A DNA stretch of 8,185 bases, from contig JABMPO010000150.1 in NCBI GenBank assembly GCA_013203015.1, positions 1 through 8,185 of the forward strand, given 5' to 3'. Of the stretch, positions 1 to 8,185 are shown piece by piece. The notes beneath the pieces are model-generated. The model was not told where the DNA came from. It ran no database searches and was given only the letters and a program-made list of their open reading frames with translations. The translations under genes were made by a program, and so were the position numbers. The DNA comes from Fidelibacterota bacterium. Lineage in GTDB: Bacteria; Fidelibacterota; Marinisomatia; Marinisomatales; TCS56. Position 1 is the first letter of the stretch. Every line of letters begins with the position of its first letter.

Positions 1-2454
1 AAAAAAGGGTCTATTTCTAATGTATATTATAAAATAGTTAATAAATCAGGTAAAATATTTAATACATTAGTCAGTGCTGCAAAGCTAGATATTGGTGATG
101 GAAATACAACAATTGTATCGTTTGTAGATATAACAGAAAGAATGAAGGCTGAGGAAGATTTAAAGGAAAGTGAAAAATTCTCAAAGGAAATAATCAATTC
201 TACGGCAGATGGTTTTTCGATATTGGATGAAAATGGTGTTCATATAGATGTTAACCCCGCTTTTTGCAAAATGACTGGATTTACGAAAGAAGAGTTGATA
301 GGAACCGGTCCTCCACATCCATACTGGCCCGAAAAGGAATATAAAAATATTGAGGAGGCATTTGTAAAAACTTCGCAAGGAATTTTCGAAAGCTTTGAAT
401 TAGTTTTCAAAAAGAAAAACGGTGTCAGGTTTCCGGTTCTTGTCAACCCCTCGCAAATAAAGGATGAAAAAGGAAATGTTAAAAGCAATTTCGCAATTGT
501 CATGGACCTCACCAAGCGCAAGCAGGCAGAACAAGCGTTAAAATTGAGCGAAGAAAAATACCGGGCTATATATAGTAATGCGCTTGTTGGGTTATTCAGA
601 CTTAGTTTTGAAGAGGGGAGGGTGCTTGAGGCCAACCAGGCAAGTGCAGAATTATTTGGATATTCCTCAATAGATGAATTTATCAAAGAATTTAAGTCCA
701 TCAATCACTATATGAACCCAGATGATCGCGCACCCATTATACAGGAATTAAGAGATAAAGGTTATATCAATAAGATTGATATTCATTCTAAGAAAAAAAA
801 TGGTACCGAAATTTGGAACCGAGCTTCTTTCTGTGTGAATAATGAAAAAGATTTTTTAGACTGTGTTTCAATCGACATTACTGAACGCAAGCGGGCGGAA
901 AAAGAACGGGAGATACTCCTCTATAATATGGGAGAACGTGTCAAAGAGATTAGTTGCCTGTATGGTGTGGCGAATACTATCCAGAAGAGTAACACACTGG
1001 AAGAAATTTTACAAGATGTGGCTCAGTTAATTCCACCAGGCTGGCAATATCCAGACATCACCCGCTGCAAGATTAATTTTGCTGGTAAGGATTATGTTTC
1101 AGAGCCGTTTGAAGAAAGCGATTGGGTACTGTCAAGTGATATTGTTGTGTCCGATCAATCCAAAGGTTCGATAAAGGTTTACTATTTAGAAGAGAAACCT
1201 GAGAAAGATGAGGGATCATTCCTGAAAGAAGAGCGATCCCTAATTGATGGTATCTCTGGGATAATAATGAGGGCCTGCGAACGTAAACGGGCGGAGGAGG
1301 GGCGTGAACAAGCCCTGAGGGAAGCCGAGAATGCAAATAAGGTCAAAGATCTGTTCTTGGCCAACATGTCCCATGAGATTCGTACACCACTAAACGCGAT
1401 CCTCGGCTTCTCACAAATAATCGAGGAAAGTTTTAAAGGCCGGATGCAAGAGAGTGAGGGTGAATATTTTAAAGTTATCAACAGCAGTGGTCAACGACTC
1501 ATAAGAACGGTCCATGAAGTTCTTGACATATCGCGAATCGAAGCGGGTGTATTGCCCTACAATCCCGAAGTAGTACGATTGGCAACTCCGATTGAATCGA
1601 TATGCAATGAATTCAGACCCGCAGCCTCAGCGAAAAAGCTAGAATTCACATATGCTAGCCAGGTTGATGATGGTACTGCTAAAGTAGATAAATCATCAGT
1701 AGTAAAAGCTGTTTCCAATCTGGTAGACAATGCTATTAAGTACACCAAAGAAGGTCAAATCAATATCCAGTTAAACAAACAGAATGGTAAATATGTTCTG
1801 TCAATCAGCGATACCGGAATAGGAATTGGTGAAGATTACTTAGGTCAAATATATGATGCCTTTTCACAAGAAAGTACCGGCTACAATAAGAAATACCAGG
1901 GTTTGGGGCTGGGGTTATCAATCACCAAAAGCTGTCTGGATATGAACGGTATCCCTATAACTGTAGAAAGCAAGCAGGGTGTTGGGACTACCTTCAGTTT
2001 AACCTTCACACCAGCCGACACGGCTATTGCTGAGCCTGAGACCAAAACCAAACAAGTTGACACTAAAACCGAAAAAACGGTCAGCAAAGTAAAACCGGTG
2101 GTTTTACTGGTTGAGGATGAACCACATAATCGAAGAGCGCTTGAGGTAACCCTAAAAGATAAATATGAAACGCCTTATGCTGTGTCAGTAACGGAAGCAA
2201 AGCAGCAGTTGCGCAAACACAAGGTGGATTTGATTATACTTGATCTATCATTAGAAGGCGATGAAGATGGGTTGGATTTAGTAGCTTATATGAAAGCTAA
2301 AAAGAAGTTAAAGGATATCCCGGTTATTGCTGTAACTGCCCATGCCTTTCCCAGGGATCGTGACAACGTCTTCAATGCCGGCTGTGATGATTATATGAGC
2401 AAACCGATTGTTATAAAGGAACTGCTGGGAATGGTTAGTAAATATTTGAAATAG
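1..2454 (+). CDS. Hybrid sensor histidine kinase, multi-PAS/GAF-like with C-terminal receiver (5' partial)
   Basis: Membrane-less part of a two-component hybrid kinase: a sensed signal triggers ATP-dependent autophosphorylation of a His and transfer to its own receiver Asp. The frame is open from base 1, so the gene begins upstream. 817 residues are visible. Order: end of a PAS domain (about 1-47, ending DITERMKAEEDL), PAS (about 61-185), PAS (about 190-298), a GAF-like domain (about 309-432, with the stretch GWQYPDI), HisKA with MSHEIRTPLN (His458), HATPase_c with N box NLVDNAIKYT (about 573-582), G1 DTGIGI (604) and G2 GLGLGLS (634), a charged Lys/Thr linker, then a receiver (about 700-815) with acidic VEDE (704-707), Asp748, Thr779 and Lys801. 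All catalytic residues are present. No HPt domain or output domain follows, so a separate phosphotransfer protein or regulator is inferred. No membrane segment is seen in this part. The signal cannot be named. The ATG at 142 lies inside a PAS linker and is not the start. Confidence 0.93.
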   Translation, partial: KKGSISNVYYKIVNKSGKIFNTLVSAAKLDIGDGNTTIVSFVDITERMKAEEDLKESEKFSKEIINSTADGFSILDENGVHIDVNPAFCKMTGFTKEELIGTGPPHPYWPEKEYKNIEEAFVKTSQGIFESFELVFKKKNGVRFPVLVNPSQIKDEKGNVKSNFAIVMDLTKRKQAEQALKLSEEKYRAIYSNALVGLFRLSFEEGRVLEANQASAELFGYSSIDEFIKEFKSINHYMNPDDRAPIIQELRDKGYINKIDIHSKKKNGTEIWNRASFCVNNEKDFLDCVSIDITERKRAEKEREILLYNMGERVKEISCLYGVANTIQKSNTLEEILQDVAQLIPPGWQYPDITRCKINFAGKDYVSEPFEESDWVLSSDIVVSDQSKGSIKVYYLEEKPEKDEGSFLKEERSLIDGISGIIMRACERKRAEEGREQALREAENANKVKDLFLANMSHEIRTPLNAILGFSQIIEESFKGRMQESEGEYFKVINSSGQRLIRTVHEVLDISRIEAGVLPYNPEVVRLATPIESICNEFRPAASAKKLEFTYASQVDDGTAKVDKSSVVKAVSNLVDNAIKYTKEGQINIQLNKQNGKYVLSISDTGIGIGEDYLGQIYDAFSQESTGYNKKYQGLGLGLSITKSCLDMNGIPITVESKQGVGTTFSLTFTPADTAIAEPETKTKQVDTKTEKTVSKVKPVVLLVEDEPHNRRALEVTLKDKYETPYAVSVTEAKQQLRKHKVDLIILDLSLEGDEDGLDLVAYMKAKKKLKDIPVIAVTAHAFPRDRDNVFNAGCDDYMSKPIVIKELLGMVSKYLK

Positions 2455-2520
2455 CAGACCGTACCATAAACCACTGTTTTTGAGACAATTTCCACCAACT
2501 CCCACCAGTTATTAGTGTTA
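2455..2520. other. Intergenic gap between kinase and tRNA terminator
   Basis: Short non-coding stretch between the kinase stop codon and the convergent tRNA-Phe terminator. It contains a weak A/T-only 6-bp inverted repeat (2509-2514 with 2519-2524, loop of four), followed on the plus strand by A residues rather than T, so it is not a convincing terminator for the kinase. A short C/A-rich motif (ccacca) occurs twice around 2492-2507. No gene is seen here and no clear plus-strand terminator for the kinase transcript. Confidence 0.5.
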
Positions 2521-2548
2521 ATAAAAAACCCCTCAATAAGAGGGGTTT
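2521..2548 (-). terminator. Intrinsic terminator of tRNA-Phe
   Basis: A perfect 9-bp stem (2526-2534 with 2540-2548) with a 5-base loop. Read on the minus strand it is C/G-rich in the middle and runs straight into a T-tract (gaggggttttttat). This sits about 20 bases past the 3' end of the tRNA gene, so it is assigned to that transcript. On the plus strand the stem is followed by gcagtctg, with no T-tract, so it should work poorly for the kinase gene. Confidence 0.85.
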
Positions 2549-2566
2549 GCAGTCTGACGGTGACTG

Positions 2567-2639
<73 letters not shown>

Positions 2640-2653
2640 CCTAAAAAGCGCAC

Positions 2654-2685
2654 CAAAATTAGTGGCTTCAATCACATAAATTCAA
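2654..2685 (-). promoter_or_regulatory. Possible tRNA-Phe promoter, Bacteroidetes-like
   Basis: On the minus strand TAATTTTG (2661-2654) matches the Bacteroidetes -7 consensus TAnnTTTG, and a TTG (2685-2683) lies 21 bases upstream, near the spacing of the -33 element. The same bases can also be read as a weak sigma70-type pair, TTGAAT and TAATTT with an 18-base spacer. The element ends 14 bases before the tRNA 5' end, which suits a short leader. This is pattern matching in A/T-rich DNA, so confidence is limited. Confidence 0.4.
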
Positions 2686-2719
2686 TACAATCCGTTCTAT
2701 TCAGCAAAATTACTTGTCT

Positions 2720-2749
2720 GCCGTCGGTAATTCTCCTATGTTCGGCGGC
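2720..2749 (+). other. Imperfect inverted repeat upstream of rdgB
   Basis: GCCGTCG (2720-2726) can pair with CGGCGGC (2743-2749) as a 7-bp stem with one G-U wobble, extendable by a second wobble pair, around a loop of about 14-16 bases. It ends 18 bases before the rdgB start codon and is G/C-rich in an A/T-rich spacer. It might be an operator-like site or a 5' leader hairpin affecting rdgB. No T-tract follows, so it is not an intrinsic terminator. Function is unknown. Confidence 0.35.
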
Positions 2750-2767
2750 ATAAATTGAGTAATTATA

Positions 2768-3370
2768 GTGCAAATAGTACTGGCTACCCATAATAAACAT
2801 AAACAGCAGGAACTAGCGCTGGCGCTGGCGGATTTCAAACACCAGATTCTGAGCTTGGATGATTTCCCCCAGATCGGCGAAATAGCGGAAACTGGCACGA
2901 CCTTGCTGGAAAATTCGCTCATTAAAGCTCGGACTGTCAATCAGCTTACCGGTTTGCCGGCGATTGCCGATGATACGGGCCTTGAAGTCGATGCCCTGGG
3001 TGGGGTTCCGGGTGTCTATTCAGCTCGCTGGGCTGGAGATAATGCTGGTTATCGTGAAAATAATCTAAAATTACTGACCGAATTAGCAGAAATTCCTGCC
3101 GATCAGCGTTCAGCCCGCTTCCGCTGTTTTATATCCTATGTAGATCAAAATCTGGAACTTTGGGCCAACGCAAAAGTAGAAGGAATCATCCTAAAAGAAC
3201 CAGTAGGACAGGCTGGTTTTGGGTATGACCCGCTCTTTTTCGTACCCGGTTTGAATAAAACACTGGCTCAGTTATCGGCCGAAGAGAAAAATCGTATAAG
3301 TCATCGTGGACTTGCTATTCAAAATTTCCGTAAACTTTTCATTGAAAAAATTCAACCTGAATATAAATAG
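2768..3370 (+). CDS. rdgB: XTP/dITP diphosphatase (RdgB/HAM1 family)
   Basis: Cytoplasmic house-cleaning enzyme that hydrolyses dITP, XTP and ITP to the monophosphate and pyrophosphate, keeping deaminated purines out of DNA and RNA. At 200 residues it matches the family length (about 197 in E. coli). Hallmarks are all present: THNKHKQQE (7-15, nucleotide-binding Lys12 and Glu15), TGTTLLENS (42-50), ADDTGLEVDALGGVPGVYSARWAG in two parts (Asp68-Asp69 acidic pair, then 76-90), GFGYDPLF (150-157), and EEKNRISHR (172-180). Minor variants: ENS for the usual ENA, and TLAQL for the usual T(M/F)A(Q/E)L. The start is GTG: an in-frame TGA at 2756 leaves no earlier option, and MQIVLATHN is the expected N-terminus. 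Only a weak TGAG precedes it. Its stop codon overlaps a strong AGGAG that probably serves sprA, suggesting co-transcription. Confidence 0.96.
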   Translation: MQIVLATHNKHKQQELALALADFKHQILSLDDFPQIGEIAETGTTLLENSLIKARTVNQLTGLPAIADDTGLEVDALGGVPGVYSARWAGDNAGYRENNLKLLTELAEIPADQRSARFRCFISYVDQNLELWANAKVEGIILKEPVGQAGFGYDPLFFVPGLNKTLAQLSAEEKNRISHRGLAIQNFRKLFIEKIQPEYK

Positions 3371-3373
3371 GAG
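3369..3373 (+). promoter_or_regulatory. Shine-Dalgarno sequence before sprA
   Basis: AGGAG overlaps the TAG stop codon of rdgB. It is the best ribosome binding sequence seen in the window. Seven bases later comes TAG (3381-3383), in frame with sprA and directly followed by its open frame. The spacing is what one would expect for a start codon at that triplet, so the site points to translation of sprA beginning there, even though the triplet as given is a stop. Confidence 0.5.
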
Positions 3374-3383
3374 TAGCTTTTAG

Positions 3384-6300
3384 GCTGACCGTTACCAGTT
3401 TGTAATAATTAACAAAGGTTGTTTAATCATAGGTACTAACAGAAACCTGGCGAAATTATTTTGCCTGGTCATCGGTCTATTAACGTTCTTTTTTACGGGG
3501 AATTTGCAGCTCCATGGGCAGAGTGCGGATTCAACCGGCGTTTCCGTTCCTCCTTTAATAATCGAATCGGATTTTTTCGCCAATGCATTTCCTACCTTGC
3601 CCAGAGCTTTCGGACTAATTAGCGACACTTTGATTAAGCCGATTGGTCTGCTTAGTCCTTTCAAGATTACTGAATTACAATCTGAAATATCAGCTGATTG
3701 GCAAACAATCACTATTTATGAGATATCTGACGGTCAAAATATAAAAATGCCCTTTAGCGCCAACCTGAACTGGTATATCAAGTCCATGATCCAGCGTCAA
3801 CGCCAGATCAATTTTAGCAAAACCATGCAGGGTCTGGCCGAACAAGAAAGCGGGAAAACGGGTACCAGCAGATCAGGGAAATCGATTGAACTGGTCGGCG
3901 TTGATGTAGGTGACCTGGGGCGGGTATCACTGCGGGTGCGTGGTAATGTCAGTATCTCCGGGAAGATGGTATTTCAGGATCAGGAGCTTATCCGGTCGAA
4001 TATCAATCAGGCTCAAAACACCCATATTGAATTTGATCAGAAGCAGAATTTGAACATCGAAGGAAAAATTGGCGATCGAATTACGGTGTTGATGGATCAA
4101 GACTCGGAACGTGATTTCGATTGGGAGAATAATATCCGAATTTCTTATCAGGGGCAAGAGGATGAGATTTTGCAGAAAATCGAAGCCGGTAATATTTCAT
4201 TGTCCTTACCATCAACTCAATTTGTGACTTTCTCCGGCAAAAACCGCGGTTTATTCGGTTTGAAGGCTGTATCTAAACTGGGCCCCGTTGATATAACTAC
4301 TATCGCCTCGATCGAGCAAACCCGTAAAGAAAAACAGAAATTCGATGGTTCCAGTGAGGCCAAAGCCCAAACAATTCAGGATTATACTTACATTAAAGAT
4401 CGCTATTTCTTTATCCATGAATGGTATCGCAATGGCTTTGATGGTATTTCCGGTGATCCTGATTATAAACCAATTGTGATAACGCCATTTTATCCGCTGG
4501 ATAGTGAAAATAGGCATCAAACTAATCGATTTATTGTTAAAGATTTTAACCTGTTTAAATCTGTTCTGGGTAGTACACCAGGTTCTTATTCCGGTACGGC
4601 TTATGTTTATCCGGAATTTCCCGATAGCCTGGCGGACTACAGTAAAAACGAGTCCTATGCGTTGATGGAACGAGATGAAGAATACTATATCAATGAAGAT
4701 CTGGGCTATATCCGCTTGCGGTCTCGGGCAGTTGACGTTACACTGGCCTGTAGTTTTAAGATTGTTGAAATTGATGCTGCTGGAAACGTGATTGATACAG
4801 TGAAAACAATTGGGTCTTTGCCGGCACCAGGTGATACTCTTACCAATTTGCAATTGAAATTGATCAGGCCACGCAGTGTAAATACCGGCCAGCCGACCTG
4901 GGACTTGATGTTTAAAAATGTCTACTTTCTGGGTACAGCCAATATCAATCCCGATGGATTTGCAGTTCGAATTATTAATAAGAATAGCAACCCGCAAACA
5001 GAATACAGTTCTTCCGGGATCAGCTTTATTACTCTATTTGGCCTCGACTCCAAAGACCAAAGCGGTAATAATGAGCCAGATCAGCTAATCGATATGAATA
5101 ATCCTAATCTGGTAAATATGGCCTATGGGGAAATTATATTTCCCGCCTTTCATCCATTTGCCGATCCTGATTCACTGGCGGGCGGGAACGCTAATAGTGA
5201 CCTTAAAGTATACCTTGGGTCGGGATACATGTATACCACCACTAATACCAATGATATCCAAAACGATTCCGAATTTTCGATTGAGACCGAATATTCGAAC
5301 CAAACCAGCAATATCAGTCTTGGGTTCATGGTGGTAGAGGGTAGTGAGGAAGTTAAACTAAATGGTGTGACGTTACAGCGCGGCATTGATTACCAGATCG
5401 ATTATTTCGGAGGAAGTCTCACTTTTCTCAACGAGGAAGCATTAGCACCGAATGCCAATCTGGAGGTTCTCTACGAGAAGCATGAATTGGTATCATTCGA
5501 TAAAAAAACCATCATCGGTACCCGGGCTCAAATGGATTTAGGACAAAATTCATTTCTTGGCGCTACTGCTCTATATTATAATCAATCGGTACTGAATGAG
5601 AAAATTGAAGTAGGCTATGAACCAACCAGGAATTTTATTTGGGATTTGAACGGCAAATATCAAACCGAACTTGAAGGAGTTACTCGTTTTCTCGATCGAT
5701 TACCAATGCTGGAGACTGAGAAAATGACTTCAATCTCCATGGAAGGCGAAATTGCCCAGGTGTTGCCTAATCCTAATCCCATAAATAATGAAAAGACTGG
5801 CGACCCGAATGGGGTGGCTTTTATTGATGATTTTGAAGGTTCAAAACGAACTACTTCCCCGCAAGTATTGCATCGCTATTGGAAAGCATCCGCTGCTCCC
5901 CTCAATTCGCTCACCGGTCTGCCTTTTTCCCAGCTAAACCGCGCAAACCTGTTTTGGTACAATCCCTACGTTCCGTATCCGACTAGGGATATCTGGCCCA
6001 ATCAGTCGGTTTCGACCCAGGCTCAAAATGAAACCACTAACATTTTATCGCTTAATTTATCTCACAAAGGATCTCAATCCCTGGTTGAGGATGACTCGGT
6101 CTGGGCTGGAATAACCAGTCCTTTTTTCAGCGGCGATCATGATCAAACCAGAGCCAAATTCTTTGAAATCTGGTTACGTGGAACGAACGGGAAATTAACT
6201 GTCGATCTGGGACGGATTAGTGAAGACTGGAATGGCAACGGTGTAATGGATACCGAGGACAAACCTGAATCTGGTTTTTCTTTGGGGAATGGATTCCTGG

Positions 6301-8185
6301 ATGATGAAGAAGATATTGGTCTCGACGGTTGTACCGACGAATATGAAAATGGCTGGGGCGGGTGTCTCGACCCAACCGGAAAAACCTTTAGCGAATATCT
6401 TAATGAAGGAGAATCCGAGATTATCAACGCCACCGCTAACCCAGACGATCCAAATGGTGATAATTGGAGCAAGTACACTGGTGGTGATCCCTACAAACTT
6501 AACTCACCCAATGGTCCGCACAGGGTAAATGGCACCGAAGGTAACCGGCGCCAGGAAGGTGGTATTTATCCTGATACTGAAGACATCGATGGCTCAGGAT
6601 TTCTTGATCGTGTAAATGATTATTTTACGAAATCATTTGTATTGGATCAGAATGCCGAAGATGCTGATTATGTTGCCGGTGAGACCGTTGATGACAATAA
6701 TAAACTCACGGGGTGGCGGCTTTATCGAATACCTTTAAGCCATTTCAGCAAGATCAAGCCGGAGGGAAATATCGATTGGAATGACATCAGAAATATACGC
6801 CTGACTATGTCCGGGATCGATTCCCAAGCTGTTCTGCAGATTGCCAAAATTGAGATGGTGGGGAACCAATGGCTGGAGCTTGGCATCAGCAGTGATACTA
6901 CGGCATATATTAAAGATGACAGCGTTTTTGCAGTGACAATAGTTAATACCGAAGATAATGCCGATTATTCGCCGCCAAATGGTGTTACCGGTGAATATGA
7001 TAAGATTAATAAAATTCGCTCCAAAGAACAATCGCTGGTATTAAAATTTGACAATCTTCCCGGTCATTACAAAGGAGCGGCTGAAAAAACCCTGCTGGAA
7101 TTATCGGGAAGCCGCGCTCAGAGTTATCTCACCTATGATCGAATGAAAATGTTTGTCTATGGCAATAGTCCCCAGATCGGAATTGATGAAACGGACATGG
7201 AAATGTTCCTGCGCTTTGGTCGCAGTGATCATTTTTACGAAATTACTCAACCGGTATATGAGGGTTGGGATGAGGATAGAAGCCGGAATTCTATTGATTT
7301 GGATCTGGAATGGCTCACCAGTCTGAAGATTGCTGATTCCACTACAGTAAATAAAGTCGGCAGTAACGATACCTTTGTGGATTCAGCCGATGTTAAGACC
7401 TATTATTTCAAAGATGCTAACGGAGCGCTAACCGGCAAACGCGTACAAATTCAAGGGTCTCCTTCGATCCCACGTATTAGCTATATTAGAATTGGCATTA
7501 GGAATACCTCCCCCTTGCCAGCATCGGGAGAAATCTGGGTAGATGAGTTAAGGCTCAGTGGTGTAAAAAAAGATCGCGGGGTTGCTATGCGCGTACAAGG
7601 TAAATTGAATCTTGCGGATCTAGGTAGTCTAACACTGGCCTATAGTCGCCGGGATGCCGATTTTCATATTTTGCAGCAACGTCTCGGAACCAACAGCACC
7701 AGTGAAGATTTCAGATTAAATGCCAGCTTGTCGCTACATAAGTTTTTCCCCGAGTCGTGGGGTATAAAATTGCCAATCACTACATCGTATTCTAATAGTA
7801 TTAAAATACCTAAATATCATCCGGCTAATGATGATATTCTACTGAATGTCGACGATGCCTCCGATTCATTGCTGACCTTGTCCAGTTCGGTCAATTTTAA
7901 CACTTCATTGTCCAAAACAACAAAATCTGAAAATATATTATTAAAATATACAGTCGATCGGATAAACACCGGTTTCAGCGCCAAGCTCAGTAATTCTTCC
8001 AGCTTTTTAATTGAAAGTAATCATTCCGAAAGCTATTCCGGAAATATTTCCTATACACTGCCATTTGGCAAGGATAATTATATCAAGCCCCTAAAATTGA
8101 TGTCTGGGATTCCTTTAATCGGGGAAAAAATGGAAGATTTCAACCTCTACTACACCCCGACGAAAGTTAGCGCCAAGCTAAGTTT
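3384..8185 (+). CDS. sprA: SprA/Sov-type T9SS outer-membrane translocon (3' partial, start unresolved)
   Basis: Giant outer-membrane barrel through which type IX cargo leaves the periplasm; Flavobacterium SprA is about 2400 residues with 36 strands. Here 1600 codons are open without a frameshift and run off the right edge. Counting from 3384, a signal peptide has basic residues around 20-24, a hydrophobic core (25-39) and likely cleavage after LHG (45). Family motifs follow: VSLRVRGNVSISGK (181), FDQKQNLNIEGKIGD (217), EAGNISLSLPS (267), FGLKAVSKLGPVDIT (291), FIDDFEGSK (813), NTEDNADYSPPNGV (1188), KEQSLVLKF (1215), and EIWVDELRLSG (1382) before alternating barrel-like strands. An Asp/Gly-rich segment lies at 948-1075. 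No usual start codon lies before the signal peptide; the coordinate given is only the left limit of the open frame. Candidates include ATT 3408, ATA 3429 and CTG 3447. It probably shares a transcript with rdgB. Family call is firm; the phylum is not. Confidence 0.92.
6225..6608 (+). other. Asp/Gly-rich, calcium-loop-like insert within SprA
   Basis: A segment of about 128 residues unlike the flanking beta-rich sequence. It contains repeated acidic turns: DWNGNGVMDTED (6225-6260), DIGLDGCTDEYENG (6312-6353), DDPNGDNW (6444-6467) and DIDGSGFLD (6582-6608). The D-x-N/D-G-x-G-x-x-D pattern resembles dockerin/EF-hand or thrombospondin type-3 calcium loops. Two Cys (6330-6332 and 6363-6365), eleven residues apart, could form a disulfide outside the cytoplasm. 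Such Asp-rich linkers occur in SprA homologues from several FCB lineages as far as recalled. Calcium binding is inferred from pattern only. Confidence 0.55.

Noticed and set aside
240..704. Minus-strand open frame of 154 codons
   Set aside because: Antisense to two intact PAS domains of the kinase; no family resemblance.
2521..2548. Bidirectional terminator also serving the kinase gene
   Set aside because: On the plus strand the stem is followed by gcagtctg, without a T-tract; only the minus-strand reading has the T-run.
3361..3384. Programmed frameshift from rdgB into sprA
   Set aside because: rdgB ends at 3370 with a complete C-terminus, and the sprA frame has a TAG at 3381, after the rdgB stop, so the two frames do not overlap.
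4251..4997. Minus-strand open frame of 248 codons
   Set aside because: Fully antisense to sprA, whose frame carries clear family motifs here. The antisense product shows no recognisable domain and is rich in Ile, Asn and Cys, as expected for a shadow frame.
5125..6528. Short plus-strand open frames of 70 and 79 codons inside sprA (5125-5337 and 6289-6528)
   Set aside because: They lie out of frame within the continuous sprA reading frame and show no domain or ribosome site.
3747..8185. Using the first in-frame ATG (3747) as the sprA start
   Set aside because: It would remove the signal peptide (about 3438-3518) and over 70 residues of plausible mature protein, which an outer-membrane protein needs for export.

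Overview
The window (about 42-44% G+C by eye) reads as a chromosomal segment of a Gram-negative bacterium of the wider Bacteroidetes/FCB assemblage. The main reason is a very large open frame filling the right 60% of the window, whose motifs are those of SprA/Sov, the giant outer-membrane translocon of the type IX secretion system (T9SS). The protein is divergent from Flavobacterium-type SprA and carries an Asp/Gly-rich insert, so a candidate phylum or other non-classical FCB lineage is more likely than a typical Bacteroidetes genome. That placement is inference. The promoter-like sequence before the tRNA, which fits a Bacteroidetes -7 element, agrees with it.

Layout. Positions 1-2454 (+) hold the 3' part of a hybrid sensor histidine kinase: end of a PAS domain, two full PAS domains, a GAF-like sensor domain, HisKA, HATPase_c and a C-terminal receiver. 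Its start lies outside the window. Positions 2455-2767 hold no protein gene but contain, on the minus strand, a complete tRNA-Phe(GAA) with its own intrinsic terminator and a plausible promoter. Positions 2768-3370 (+) encode RdgB, the XTP/dITP pyrophosphatase, starting with GTG. From about 3384 to the right edge (+) runs sprA, 1600 codons seen without interruption and continuing past the window.

How the genes relate. rdgB and sprA lie head to tail with a gap of only about 10-60 bases, depending on the sprA start, and could be co-transcribed. One is nucleotide-pool housekeeping and the other cell-envelope secretion, so this is probably positional rather than functional linkage. The kinase and the tRNA converge, separated by the tRNA terminator. 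No response regulator or other T9SS gene is visible.

The most interesting point is the sprA start. No ATG, GTG or TTG lies in frame ahead of its signal peptide. A good Shine-Dalgarno sequence overlapping the rdgB stop codon sits 7 bases before an in-frame TAG, exactly where a start codon would be expected. This is either a sequence error, a real start-codon lesion, or a non-canonical start.
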